Below, in pieces: positions 44,758-56,862 of a stretch of 64,000 bases of DNA. Within the stretch, counting starts at the first letter, position 1. The number at the start of each line of letters is the position of its first letter. The notes under the pieces are model-generated. The model had not been told where the DNA came from. It ran no database searches and saw only the letters and a program-made list of their open reading frames with translations. Source of the DNA: Neoceratodus forsteri (lineage: Eukaryota; Chordata; Ceratodontiformes; Ceratodontidae); assembly GCA_016271365.2 (NCBI GenBank), contig CM057456.1, positions 889,820,001-889,884,000 on the forward strand, in the 5' to 3' direction. Made by a program: the position numbers and the translations under genes.

Positions 44758-45480
44758 AAATTTTCAACATGGGCTTTTTGGGACCCCGCATCATGAACAG
44801 TGGCAATATCATTTCATTACTCAATTCCGAAAGGTGATTTCACACAGCGAATGTGCCATTCAGCGCAACAGCTGCGAAAAGACATTTTGGGCAGGATGTG
44901 AAAAATGACATCTGTGCTGTTCATGAGGATGTGTGAAAAAATGGCAATGTTGAAAATCTGGAGTGAAAATATGAAAAAGTGATGAAGTTTCAAGCATGCA
45001 TAGAAATTGCGTAATGCACGCTTGTAACGCAGTCATTTTTGGGAATTTGTTCACCAAATTTTCAACATGACCTTTTTGGGACCTCCCCTCATGAACAGTG
45101 GCACTGTGATTTCATTAATCTGTTCCAAAAGTTAATTTCACACAGTGACTGCGCCATTCTGTGCCACAGGTGCAAAAAAATGTTTCAGGCAGGATGCAAA
45201 AAATGACAGCTGTACTGTTCATAAGGATGTGTGAATAAATGGCAATGTTGGAAATTTGGAGTGAAAATATTAAAAATTGGCAAAGTTACAAGTGTACGTA
45301 CAAACTGCGCAATGCTCGCTCATAATGCAGTCATTTTTTTTGAGTTTTTTCACCAAACTTGCAACATAGGCTTTTTGGGACCCCACCTCATGAACGGTGG
45401 CACTATCATTTCATTAATCAGTCCCAAAAGGTGATTTCACACAGTGACCACGAAATCACCTTTCGGGATGGAGAAACAAA
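44758..45480 (+). repeat. ~298-bp tandem repeat, 2.4 copies
   Basis: The units start at 44,758, 45,056 and 45,356 (AAATTTTCAACATG in the first two; AAACTTGCAACATA in the third). Shared blocks include 'ttttgggacc', 'gtgatttcacacag' and 'atgaacagtggca'. Copies differ by about 10-15%. The unit is satellite-like in size and has no conserved ORF. Confidence 0.88.
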
Positions 45481-45864
45481 ATGAGAGTGTCGTTGTTCAT
45501 GAGGTGGGGTCCCAAGAACCCCATGTTGAGATCTGGGGCCAAAACTCCCGAAAATGGCTGAGATATCAACCTAAGTTGAAACCTTCCATTGATTGCCATT
45601 ATAGGGCTTACTGTGATTTTCTTCAGTTTGCAGTTGGCTTTTGAAGAGTGCAGACGTGTTCCCCGGTCCACAGAAGATCAAAGCACCAAACCTCCGGAGG
45701 TAAGTATGGGTGAGGGGGGTGCAGGGAGGTGAGGTACGCAGAGGGAGAGTCCGGGTTGGGGGAGGTGGGCCAGCAGGAATGACGAGGGAGCATCTTTATT
45801 TTTTTTCAGGTTTTAAATAAAATATGTTGTGGGACTGTTTTCTTTTTTACAGGTGAAAACAAAA
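45481..45864. other. No gene seen
   Basis: Contains 'tcatgaggtggggtcccaag' (about 45,498-45,517), an inverted copy of part of the 298-bp unit, then purine-rich sequence. No coding region is seen. Confidence 0.5.
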
Positions 45865-46205
45865 CTGATTTTGGCACACTGGTGTGGGCTCCCAGTGTGC
45901 TAGACTAGTGGAAGGGGGATCAATGCCAACCCAGGAACTGGGCACCCCGAGGTCAGCTGACAAAACGTGGGCATGGAGGTGTGTGTCCAACACCGGGAGT
46001 GGGTGTCCCGGTGTTGGAAAAACTTTAATTAATTTGGCACACTGCGGTGGGCTTCCAGTGTACCACAATTGTGGGGGGGCATGCCAACACAGGGGTTGAA
46101 CAACCCATTGTTGGCAAAATATATTTTCGGGCTTGGAGGGGCATACCAACATGGGGATTGGGCTCCCCAAAGTCAGCATTTGGGTGAATGTGTGGTGGGC
46201 TGCAG
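45865..46205. repeat. Degenerate tandem repeat, ~160-bp period
   Basis: 'tttggcacactg' with 'gtgggct.ccagtgt' appears at 45,871 and 46,033. Half-unit motifs such as 'catgccaacacaggg' and 'cataccaacatgggg' recur about every 80 bp. ORFs in this block on both strands are by-products of the repeat. Confidence 0.75.
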
Positions 46206-47017
46206 GAGCTACCAATTATGCACGGTGGAGCTCATTTATTTATTTCACCATGAAAGACACAATGAGCAAACAAGTTGCTCATAAGTCCAGCCATGCGCAT
46301 TACTGTGCACTGTAATGCACATGGCTAGAATTTTCCTGGTTGCCGGCAGGGGTGGGGAAGAGATCTGCCGCGGCAATGATGAAACTGTCCATGACTGGAA
46401 CGGCAGATTTCTTTGAAGTCCAGTGCTCGCTCTGAAACTGCCATCATTGGCAGCTTCCCTGTTGATTGGTGGCTGAGGGACAAGCCCCTGAAAGCATTGA
46501 TTAGATTGTCCAAACATTGCCACACCTCTGCAATACTCTACTCTCCTCAAAATGTTTCTTGTGTGCTGCGTGAGCAAACAAGGTCAGCTGGCCAAGCCAA
46601 GCAAAACCCTTAGCAGATGCTGAAATGCACCTTTTTTTATAAAACAGTAACCAGAGGCCTACACAACCCAACAACACTGCTAGATATGCTGTTCTATAAT
46701 GCAAGACTTTACTTCACCAATGGAAGAGGAACTTTGCCAATATAACAGCAGCCAAAACAATAATTTGCGACATTACAGTGGAGCAATGCAGCAATCTAGC
46801 CATAGTAACAATGTCAAAATAAACAGTTAAGAGTTCCAAAAAGAGATCATTTGATAAATTTACATTTGAAAATGTGTGGTATGTATCAAACATATGGTGG
46901 TATGACTCAGAATATGCCATTTATCATCATTCGTTAGGGGAATGACCTTCACAATATCTCTGCCCCCCCCCCGACTCAGAGGGTACATTTAACAGAAAAT
47001 TATTTTTTAGACCTTTG

Positions 47018-47021
<4 letters not shown>
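46206..47021. other. No gene seen; one short hairpin
   Basis: A hairpin of about 18-bp arms lies at 46,287-46,328 ('ccatgcgcattac' with 'gtaatgcacatgg'). Otherwise I recognise nothing. Confidence 0.45.

Positions 47022-47050
<29 letters not shown>
47022..47050. repeat. (GT)n microsatellite
   Basis: About 14 uninterrupted GT units. Confidence 0.95.
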
Positions 47051-47063
47051 CATGCAATGGATT

Positions 47064-48910
47064 AGTTAGAGTTGAAGCCACAAAACTGGTGAAATGTAGC
47101 ATTAGGGTTTCCAACCCTAACACCCCACCCCCACCCTGCAGGCAGCAATAGTCATGGGGTGTGTCTCGGGGTTGCCAGCACTAATGCTCACCACTACAGT
47201 TAGGGTTGAGTAAGCAGTTCAATGTTAAATCCCGAATTTTGCACTTTAATAACTTTGCAACCGTTCAACAGATTTGCACAACATTTGGTATATGCATTCC
47301 CATGGGGTACATCTCTTGACTTGCTAAGTTTTGTTTTGATCGGATATGCTGGTTTTGCACAGCACATAGTGAAAAAACTGTAAAGGTCTCCTTTTTTTGC
47401 CTGTTTTGGCTGTTTTTTCCACATTGTGCTACAGCCACACTGTTTGGAATTTTGGTCTGACATTTTCAGGATATAAAGTTATTGTCCTAAAGAACAAGCT
47501 AGCATTGGTGTGGTGAAACAATATTAATCCGTTCCAAAGTTATTCAATTTTGAAATGTCGGATTCTGGGCATGCTCAGTTCAGTCTTTTGGATAATTGCA
47601 CATCTTTGAACAAGGATTTGAGTTCACAAAAAGGGATTTTGACAGCTCACACACAGGGATTCATTAAATCCCTGTTCGTATGAAAATAAATCCCTGTTCT
47701 CGAGCCACCATCTTGTTTTCAATTTTGTTAAAATACAAAACATTGTAACTTACTCCATGAATGTCTTCTGTAGAGATTGAAGTATGGGTTTTGTTCAGGG
47801 TGACGCCCTCTACAAACCCATGGCTTTGGTTCCATTTACTCAAAAAATGGCCATTTTTAAATTTTAAAATCCCTGTTCATAACTCACTTCTGATCCTTGT
47901 TCGTGAGGTGTAAAAATTACTGTTTGTGAGTCGTAACCCTGTTCATGAGCTGTCAAAATCCCTGTTCATGAGGGGATGACCAGATGGCCTACCTCGTGAA
48001 CAGGGATTTCTCTCGAACAGGGATTTTTGACAGCTCATGAACAGGGATTTGGCTGATGAACAGGGATTTTGACAGCTCACGAACAGGGATTATAAAAACT
48101 AATCCATTTGTGAGCTGTCAAAATCGCTGTTCGTGAGCTGTCAAAATCCCTGTTCATGAGAAATCCCTGTTCGTGAGCTGTCAAAATCTCTGTGATCGTG
48201 ATCAGGGATTTTGACAGCTCATGAACAAGGATTTTTAAAGGATCTTATTTCTTTGCCAATTCACTGCAAAGAAATGGTTAGGACTTTTGGCTTGAAATTT
48301 GCACAGTACAAAGGGGTTGTCCCCCAGATGTGACTTATGCTGGTTTAGCGTAAAAATCTGCAATGGTTCTATACTTATGACATTCCAAAGTTGATAAATT
48401 TCCCATAGGATAACATTGTGGTGAACACGGCACCTTTTGGTGCCTACGTCTCAAAAATGGTTCAAGATATGGATTTTACGCTAAGCACAGCTTACCTTTA
48501 CACACATGCAGGTTATCAGTCGATGATTACAACTACAATGGGATTTTTTCAAAAGTTGCTACGGTTACTGAGATAGTGCACCATTTGCAGCACAAAGCTT
48601 ACTTGGAATGTGTGTAGGCCTGCACTGCGTCTCTACAGTTATAGGTAGGTGGAAGTGCAGAGTCCAGTGTCAGGGTGTGCCTTGGGGTCATTGGGCCTAA
48701 CTGTCACCCCATTCTCCTGTACAGTACCATGTCAAATTTCTTACATATGGAATGTGGGTGGGAGTTAAGCCTGATGATCCCAAGGCACACCCCGATGCGT
48801 ATTGGTCTGTGAGGGTGGGTGTGGGGGTGTGCTGGTGGGGTTGGATGGGGGCTGTTAGAGGCTCAACTCTAACATCACATTTTCCTACTTTTGTTGCTTC
48901 AACCCTAACT
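47064..48910. mobile_element. Candidate fold-back element with ~100-bp inverted ends
   Basis: The left end AGTTAGAGTTGAAGCCACAA (47,064) is mirrored by the right end, whose complement reads AGTTAGGGTTGAAGCAACAA (to 48,910). The pairing continues with gaps through C-rich 'ccccacccccaccctg' and the 95-bp motif. The interior holds an array of a ~22-bp motif in both orientations. There is no transposase and no clear target duplication. A DNA transposon relic is the likeliest reading. Confidence 0.65.
47636..48237. repeat. Array of a ~22-bp motif on both strands
   Basis: The motif GAACAGGGATTTTGACAGCT, with CATGAA or CACGAA between units, occurs in at least six forward or partial forward copies (47,633; 48,000; 48,015; 48,038; 48,059; 48,203). 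Its complement (AGCTGTCAAAATCCCTGTTC) occurs at least five times (47,950; 48,113; 48,137; 48,160; 48,178). Neighbouring opposed copies could form short hairpins. Confidence 0.88.
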
Positions 48911-48937
48911 GATACATTAACAAAGTTTTTGCAATCA

Positions 48938-48941
<4 letters not shown>

Positions 48942-48980
<39 letters not shown>
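48942..48980. repeat. (TA)n microsatellite
   Basis: About 19 TA units. Confidence 0.95.
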
Positions 48981-48984
<4 letters not shown>

Positions 48985-49049
48985 TTTAAAATAAAAAGCA
49001 GGAAAAAGAAAGTAAAATTTGAGCTGTGCAGTAATTGAAATTAATGTAT

Positions 49050-51190
49050 GGTCATTACTTACTTGGTATTACTTACTTGGTTAACAAGACAGTAGTAGGC
49101 ATGGGACCCATCAGGACTGCCTCCCACTTCAAGTGGGTGTACCATTCCTGTATTAGTTTAGTTGTTAGATATTTATCTAGTTCCCTTTTAAATCTATTAA
49201 ACTCTGGGAACTTAATCAGGTTTTGAGGTAGTGTATTCCAGACCTTAACAGCTCTTAGTGTTAAAAAAATTTCTCTTTTGGTGGTGTTTCCCTAGGGATT
49301 GTTAACTGTTGGTTATGTGATCTGAGATTCACTGATCTATTGTTGTTGCTTATACAGCACTCATTTTTTAGTTCCTGATTTTTTTAGTAGTTTATATAAA
49401 AACAATATGTCTCCTCTCAGTCATCTGTATTTAAGGCTGAATAAGTTCAGTTGATCAAGTCTTTCTGTATCAGTTAGCCTGGAGAGTCTTGGTATCACTT
49501 TTGTAGTTCATCTTTGACTTCCTTCCACCGGTTTGATGTCATTTTTTAAATACAGTGACCAGTAAGGTGATCCATAATCCAATATAGGTCTAAAGTAAGA
49601 TCTGTACAGGGGTATCAGGCATTGTTCATTTCTAGTCATGAAAGCCTTTTTTATGCACTTAACTACTCTGTTTGCCTTTTGAGTGATATGCCTACAGTGG
49701 TTTGACAGTGTGAGTTTATTGTTATTAAGGATGTCTAGATCTCTTTCCATCTGTACTGCGGTAATGGTAGTATTGTTCAGTTTATACAAGTAATGGGGTT
49801 GTTTTTGCCCAAGTGTAGGACCATACATTTTTCTGCATTGAATCTCATTTTATTGATCATTGCCCAAGTTTCTATTTTTTTCCAGGTCCCTCAACAAAGA
49901 CTGGTATTTCTCATTGGTATCCATTTCTGCACATAGTTTTATGTTGTCCATGAATGTGATATTTCTGTTCTATATTCTGCAGTGAAGGTCCTCGATGTAT
50001 AGACTGAACGGGACTGGTCCAAGCACCAACCTCTAGGGCATCCCACTGGAGACTGGCCTTTCTTTTGACAAGTTGGCACCTCCCCTTACTTGTTATATTC
50101 TGTCAGATAAACAATCTTCTATCCATTTAATCAAAACTTGGTTTATTTCAATTTTTTTATCTTGGACACTAAGTCATAGTGGGGCACTGTGTCAAATGCC
50201 TTTTGAAAGTCTAGAAAGATAATGTCTACTGGGAAACCTTTATCCAAACTTGAACTAACTCCATCATAGAAGGACATTAAACATGTTGTACATGACCTCC
50301 CATACACAAAACCATGTTGTGTGGGGTCCTGTAATCCTAGGTCCACTTTAATATTTTCAAGGCATTCCTTTAACAGCTTTTCTATAGCCTTACAAGGAAC
50401 AGAGGTAAGGCTTATCGGACTGTAACTACCCACAAGCTCCCTACTTCCCTTTTCATGGATTGGAGTAATGATGGCCCTCCTCCAGTCATGGGGAATTTGT
50501 CCATGGTCAATGGATTTACTAAATATTATCATGAAGAGGATGTTCAGTTGTTCTGCTAGTTCCCTATGGAAACCTGAGTGCATACTGTCTGGCCCTGGAG
50601 ATAATCTTGATTGAAGTCCCCTTAGTACTGATGACTTCAGCCCTGGAGAACATATTGTTTTGTCTAGGAGATGGATCCCATATACGTCTTTCTAGATTTT
50701 TGTCATTGAACATGATGCAAAAAAAATAATTTAAACATTCAGCTATATGTAGAGAGTCCTGTATTTTCTCTTTGTTTTTTACTAGTGGCCCGATAGTTCT
50801 GTTTCTCATTTTGTTATTGTTTATATAAGAATAAAGTACTTTCTGATTGTCTTTTGTGTGCAATATTTTAAATTCCACTTTCCTTCTTTCATTTCTAATT
50901 AAGTATTTTTTTCTGTCTTCTATTTTAGCTTGGTATGGTCAGGGGTGACCTTTGAGTGTCTTATATGCATGCTCCTTCATCTCGATTTGCTGTTTTAGTT
51001 TGTGTGTCACTATCAACCAAACTGGGACTTTACCCTAATGATTATATTTCTCCCTAGAGGGGATGTATTTCTCTTTCATCTCCATGACCTTTGTTTTTAC
51101 TATTTGTGAGCAGTTTTTGACTGGTTTGTTATTCATTAGTGATATCCAGTCAATGTCCAGTAACCAGTTTTGACCAATCAGATTGTTTGT
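49050..51190 (-). mobile_element. CR1-like LINE, 5' truncated, minus strand
   Basis: Read on the minus strand, sequence begins in the endonuclease-RT linker near 51,190 (LLDIDWISLMNNKPVKNC, KVPVWLIVTHKL) and passes through RT to a 3' UTR that ends in a TTAC-like run near 49,055. Structure and motifs are CR1/Rex-type and differ from the L2s above. It is an old copy with many breaks. I see no flanking duplication. Confidence 0.87.
49508..50878 (-). pseudogene. CR1-like reverse transcriptase, decayed
   Basis: From the N-side (high coordinates): 50,564-50,878 has NKMRNRTIGPLVKNKEKI and ECLNYFF (CR1 linker). 50,143-50,583 has IPHDWRRAIITPIHEKGSRE, SYSPISLTSVPCKAIEKLL, HGFVYGRSC and IIFLDFQKAFDTVPH (fingers and first catalytic Asp). 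The active-site box near 49,948 reads FMDNIKL where the family has FADDTKL, so the catalytic Asp pair is destroyed. 49,508-49,828 is the thumb (MERDLDILNNNKLTLSNHC, YRSYFRPILDYGSPYWS). It is a dead copy. Confidence 0.9.
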
Positions 51191-51937
51191 TTGCTTCAAG
51201 CCATTTTATAAATAAACATATACCATCACGGGTGTTAACCAGCCAATTGAACTCACTTTTAGCCACTTGAGCTAGTTTTTATTAATATTACTGAGCTAAT
51301 TATAAACAGGGGAGTGGTTTGCCAGTGTTTCTTTCCACAATGCTACTTGAACAGTCTGGCATAGTTGCCTATTCTGGGGCTTATTTTGCAATTGAGAGTG
51401 ACCATGTGGTATGGCTGAGTGGTTGGGAATCACAGCATGTTAGTGCAGTCAGAAGAGCTGTTTGAGTGGCAGTCCAGAACAACATGGGGGGAGAGTCAGC
51501 AGTTGAAGCAGCTTGAGAAGCAGCAGCATATAGGGCTTGGCAGCTGGTGTGAAGCCTGGAGCACTGAGGAACATGTCTATGAGGTGAGTTGTTGTTTAGG
51601 TTAGGGACTGCTTACATCATGTGCTGGTCTCATGGGGGCTGTGCTAGGTGTTTTTAGGTGTTTAATTAGAAAGGTTGTTACATGTGCTCATTTACATGTG
51701 AATAATAAGCCACAACAGGGTGTACATTACAGGATTGTTACAACTGGCTTACATTTTCTCTAATTGAAAGAGCATGTTATAATTTGCTATTATAAACCAC
51801 GGGTTTCCATGGCAAACATATGCCACCTGCTCCTTCTCCTGGTTCGCACTGCACCTCAGCACTCCACAAAGACAGTACGGAAACTAGCGGGCCAGCAAAA
51901 AATAGACGTCCATAAAATAAAACAGTACCTTTCGAGC
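51191..51937. other. No gene seen
   Basis: Sequence between a LINE and a hairpin element. The short ORF at 51,419-51,604 has no recognisable motif. Confidence 0.45.
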
Positions 51938-52190
51938 AGCAGTTTTTCAGAAAAATGTGTCTTCAACTGTTACTTTTTGAGATATTCAAGTTATTTTCAT
52001 TGTTTCTTTAGTTGTTTTCCACTTCATGACCTAGTGTTGCCTCAGAGATATGCAAATGACCAAGCATTAATTTGCATATCTGCATGGCAACACTAGGTCA
52101 TGAACTGAAAGACAACTAAAGAAAGATGAAAAGAACACTAATATCTCAAAAACTAAGGACTCTCAACATGTTTTTCTGAAAGACTGCCAC
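51938..52190. mobile_element. Fold-back MITE, ~118-bp arms
   Basis: The left arm (from GCAGTTTTTCAGAAAAATGT) pairs along its length with the right arm (complement from GCAGTCTTTCAGAAAAACAT). The two meet at 'atatgcaaat gaccaagcattaatttgcatat' near 52,050-52,080. 'catgacctagtgttgcc' and its complement are perfectly kept. There is no coding sequence. Confidence 0.87.
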
Positions 52191-52358
52191 TGTCTACTAC
52201 ACTTACTTCAAGTTGTAAGCCTTCTCAACAATCAATGATTTCCTTCCTCACTCCTCTTACACTGTGGCATTTTCACAGGGACTACCGTACCACAGTAAAC
52301 TCTGTCACATAACCTTTTTTTCTATGTGGAGAAAAAAATATAAGCCAGCAATAACATA

Positions 52359-52504
52359 AAACAACGCATGAGGTGGAGTGCATAAATGATCATTTAATGC
52401 CCACACTAAGTGTTGGATGCATTAATAAACCCCGAGGATGTAGCATCCCACACCTCAGGTGAGCATTAAATTCTTGTTATGTACTCCACCTCTTGCATTA
52501 TTGT
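52359..52504. mobile_element. Hairpin MITE of the 'AAACCYCGAGAG' family, copy 2
   Basis: Left arm 'acaacgcatgaggtggagt' pairs with the complement of the right arm ('acaataatgcaagaggtgga'). Inner arms share 'aggtgtgggatgc', and the loop is near 'aaaccccgaggatg'. It has the same layout as 34,818 and 61,461. Confidence 0.82.
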
Positions 52505-52848
52505 ATATTTAATGCATGCCCCAGGGGTGTAGTGTGGCATGAGGCCAAAGGCACAGTGTCCTTAAGTCTCTGAGAAGTGCATTAAAATCCTCTGATGCAC
52601 ACCCTGGATGGGCTTATTACACTTACATAATGACTCTAGGAAAATGAGATTTGGCATCTGACTATGAATTTATAAAGAGTTAATGCACAGTCAGATGACG
52701 TCTCTTGGCTGATGAAATTTCTAGATTTTTCTTGCCATTTTATAAATATTATTAAGGTGGCTGTTACTTGCTTTATTAAGGTGTTTGTTACACATGTTAT
52801 TGTGGGCATAATAGAATGGTTTGTAGTGTGTTAGGTATTAAGTAAGTA

Positions 52849-52990
52849 TTAATACCCAACAGGGTGGGCTTTATTGGGAAATACCGGACCACCCAGGGGT
52901 GTAATGAGGCCTGACGCCGCAGGCGAAGGACCTTATAGCCCCTGGAAGGTCCTATATTTCCCAATAAAGCCCACTCTGGAGGGTATTATT
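52849..52990. mobile_element. Hairpin element, 65-bp arms and GC-rich loop
   Basis: The arms share GTGGGCTTTATTGGGAAATA and pair almost perfectly, around the loop GACGCCGCAGGCGA, which contains the only local CpG cluster. It is related in layout to, but not obviously in sequence with, the 'AAACCYCGAGAG' family. Confidence 0.85.
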
Positions 52991-53639
52991 GTGCTTAGAA
53001 AATGGCCCACTGTATTAAATACATTTGAAAAAAAAATGTACATATTAAACTGTTAAATGTCATAAGTATTTTGTTTATTTTGTAATAAAATAGTTCCTCC
53101 ATCTACATAACAGTGTTTTTTTAGTTAAGGATTTATGTCCTAGTCCAGCCTCTGTAGTTATAGCTTTTGAAGCTGGTTGTCATGGTTAGTAGCACCCCCT
53201 CGCCACCACACACACACACACAGACAGTTTAACATTGAGGTCCCTGAAATTACACGTAGGAAAATCTAAACCTGAAGATACTTGTTGTAATTTTCTGTGG
53301 TTCAGACCCTCAGTGTTTCTTTTCTTTGTGAGAGCGACAACTGAGAGAAGAAGGTGATTGGGGAGACGGAGCTGGAGTGAACATACTGGTATGACAACTG
53401 TGTACAGTATCAGTGTCATTTTTTAAATTAATTAATTTATTTTCCATGATCGACCACATGGCTAGCTTGCTGCTCCCCGAGTGTCTACTACTGGTTTGGC
53501 CATGTGTGTGCAGTGCTTGGTGTAAAACGCTGTCCATGGAGACAGCAATCAAGAATTGCTTGGATTGCTGATTATGCAGGCGGGAAGAAAATGGTACAGC
53601 TGTTAGAGCCGTAGTGAACCTGCTAGGGAAAATATGTGC
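52991..53639. other. No gene seen
   Basis: AT-rich, with a short (CA)n at 53,208-53,222. The minus-strand frame 53,310-53,738 (142 codons) is Ser/Pro/His-rich and runs into the tandem repeat; I do not take it as a gene. Confidence 0.45.
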
Positions 53640-54060
53640 TTTAACAGGGGATGGAGCAATGGCAGGTAACAGTTGCAGGGGAAACAGAGGGAGAGTTGCC
53701 GTTACTTGATTGAAGAAGAGAGACTGAGGCAGCTCCAAAAGGAACTGCTACTGTGTATGATGAGAACAGAGCTGGCGGTCTCTCGATTGTGCAGTTACTG
53801 AGGAGCAGAGGGAGAGTGGCAGCTACTTATTTGAGAGCTGAGATAGTGAGACCGAAGTATCTCCTGGACCGGATCCTTTACAGTGTATGAGAGGAATGGA
53901 GCTAGTGGTCTCTCTCTCTCATTGTACAGTTACTGGGGAACAGAGGGAGAGCAGCTGCTATGTAACTGGGAGCCAAGACAGAGAGACCGAGGTAGCTCAG
54001 GAATGGAGGTAGCTGTCTGTCTCTCTCTCTCTCATTTTATAGATATTGCTGTCGAAACTG
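53640..54060 (+). repeat. Tandem repeat, ~120-135-bp unit, three copies
   Basis: The anchor CAGAGGGAGAG occurs at 53,685, 53,806 and 53,941. Each unit also has 'gagctgg.ggtctctc' and 'gagaccga.gta' blocks. The copies carry (CT)n runs at 53,911-53,920 and 54,020-54,033. Confidence 0.82.
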
Positions 54061-55533
54061 ACTTCCTTCTTATGACTGTGGGTGGAGCTTACAGGAGTAT
54101 TGCATGTACAAAAGGAGTGATGTCATGTTTTCTGTCTGTGGAGACTGACTGAGGGTGTAGATAGTCTCCTCCACCTTTCCCTCCTCCAAGAAATGTTTTC
54201 CTCTCTCAAATAAATATGCTTCCATGTTAGTCAATGGTTGCAGGGTACTATTTTCTTTCTTAAATGGGTGGGACAAGAACTGGAACCTGAGTTATGGGAG
54301 GCAGCATTGTTTTTTTGGTGAAAGTAAGGTCCACCGCACCTCCACCTAAGAAGCTCCAAAAGGTCCATCCCACCTTTTTTTTATTCATGTGGGAGGGGCA
54401 TGAGGTGGATCTATTATCCTGAAAGAAGACTTACATGTTTGGGATGTGGACCAAGGAACAGAACAATTCTGTGGAGTCCCTGCATTTTGTTAAGGACTAG
54501 AACAGAAGATACTTAAAATGCATTCAAACTGACTTAAAAACCCTTAAAACAAATGATCATCAGAGTCACCTGGTGTCTCAAAAGGAAAGACTAAGAAGTG
54601 TCTAAAAATTAAGGAAAATAGACAGCTTTCAGGTATAAGGAAAATATACAGCGTTCAGGTATTTCTTAAACATTTATATACTAAAAACAAAGATCAGCTT
54701 TTGGGATTAACAATATTCGTTTACCATATTCTATCTATATATATATATATATAGTTTGTCTTTTTAGTAGTTTCAAAATCTTGCCTTGGTGTTACTAATG
54801 CATTTAGAAATATTTTTTTTAGTTGTTTTTACAGATAAATCATGCATGTTCATGAGAGGGCATATTTTTTGGGGGGATGGGGTTCAAATTATTGTAATCA
54901 TGGGCACAGTACTTTGTAAACACAGTCTGTGATGAAGTGTATTTTTATTTTTAAGTTTGAGAAAGCTAGTAGAAGTAGAATGGGTTAAACACTTCCTGGA
55001 ACTTTCTGCATAATAAGTTCCCCATGGCACCTCACAGCATTCGACATCAACATCCTAAGAGAAGTCAGTGTGATACTTTGATACTTTACATAACAAGAGA
55101 CCTAGCTTTCCCCTTTTTTCCAAATAATATATCAACTTCATTCTCAGGCAGGCAGTTCTAGGCTACTGTTTATATTCTACTGAATCTTCTTAAAAGAAAA
55201 CTGAATGTTAAAATCAGGTATATATGTATTACTACCAGTTCTGAGTTCTCACTTCAATCCAGTGTTTTGTTTCTGCCTAGGCAGTTAGAGGAGTTTTTCT
55301 AATTTTCCCTGGGTGTTTTATGATGTCTGGTGCTGTCATTCAAGTTTGTTTTATTGCATCTTCTCCAAGTTAGTCTTCACAGAGTACCCTTTGGTTTGAT
55401 GCCTAATTGCCCCTACAGCAGGCCAGTGTCTTGTTACAGTGTTTTGCTTAGCCACAGCAGAGGAGAAAAAAACCCACTGAAGCCAGGATTCACAGTGCTA
55501 TACAATATACTATAGAAAGTTACATGTTTAAAC

Positions 55534-55581
<48 letters not shown>

Positions 55582-55768
55582 CCAAGCAGAACACAGCTGG
55601 ATAAGGTACCAGTATTTAGGAAACTTGTCATACGTACCCAGAGTCTAGCAATGTGAATCCTGGCTGTGACTATAGGTGTTTACAACTGAATGATAATGAT
55701 AACAATTGCTTCACTTGCAAATAGGTAGGGATTTGTGTCTAATTTCTGTTTGACTTACTGTAGGTTAC
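54061..55768. other. No gene seen
   Basis: AT-rich non-coding DNA, with a (TA)n run at 54,735-54,754 and a (CA)n microsatellite at 55,543-55,575. I see no element I can name. Confidence 0.5.
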
Positions 55769-55779
55769 ACATAGAATCT
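55769..55779 (+). repeat. Penelope-like element target-site duplication, left copy
   Basis: ACATAGAATCT, repeated exactly at 60,175-60,185. Confidence 0.85.
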
Positions 55780-55781
55780 TA

Positions 55782-56682
55782 TCCAAAAGCAAATGATTTG
55801 ATACCTTTTAATGGACCAACATAGATGTAACACCAAGAACAAAGTGCTCTAGCTTTCGGACCAACCAGTCCTTCTTCAGAAGCCTAATGGCTGTTGTTTA
55901 GAAAAAAAACTAATACTTTTAACAGCTAGATCATGCAGAAGAAACAGAAAAAATCCCCATTGGTTTAAAATACTCATTTAAAAAGTACAGATGATGATGT
56001 CAGAGAAGTTTAACAGTACCATATTACCTTCAGCCAGGAGGTTCCCAGGGTCAAAGGTGCTTGGTGCAAAACACATACAAAGAATCCTACTGCATATAAA
56101 TTTAATTGACATAAGATAACACTGCTGGAGCAGATGACTCTTAAATCAAGCTATGAGTGTCACAGTGTGTATAAGGATGTGATTACTGAAAAGCAGCCCC
56201 CACCCAGATTGAAGACATACTAAGAATGTCTTAGGACTCCAAGAAGTTTCAATGCATGCATTATAGACAAGAAATTACCAGTAAAGTTGTCTTAAAAACA
56301 TCAGTGCACACTGTATGATGTACAAAACTTAGCTGGACCTATCACCCAGCTGTACTCTCCAGCTAGATATCATGCTCCATAATTTCAAAAACCTCTAGTA
56401 TAGCGACAGGACTTCATAAATGATAATTTAAATATAAATTGACAGTATTAGTGTCAAACAAAAAACTCTAGTCGAGGACCACCAAGGAATTAAGACCATG
56501 TAGTCTGATATGTACTGATGTCAATATACACTGAGAATTCAACAACTTGGTGTACCAGAAGTGTCTAAGGAATCTGAAAAGGTGATACAAATTTAATTTC
56601 TCTCCTCCTCTTCGCACAAACAATACACCCTACCCCACCCCACAACCCCATAATGCAGGGGATAACTAGCTTTAAGGAGATA

Positions 56683-56723
<41 letters not shown>

Positions 56724-56862
56724 TCTCTCTCTTAATGAACCTTTATTCACATCTGTCACTGCGATTGTTCCTCAAAGGAATTTATCTTGTCATGAAATCC
56801 TAAGTAAAAGGGCTCATGTATCCTGATACCTACAGAGCAAAAATGTGACACTATTTAACTGA
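55782..56862. repeat. PLE terminal repeat, left arm
   Basis: Pairs with 57,930-60,130 after removing the hAT insert. It contains (CT)n(CA)n at 56,683-56,722, matched by (GT)n at 58,070-58,099 in the other arm. Arms are about 90-95% alike by eye. Confidence 0.88.

Noticed and set aside
53310..53738. 142-codon minus-strand ORF
   Set aside because: Low-complexity composition, overlaps a tandem repeat, no motif and no sign of an exon.
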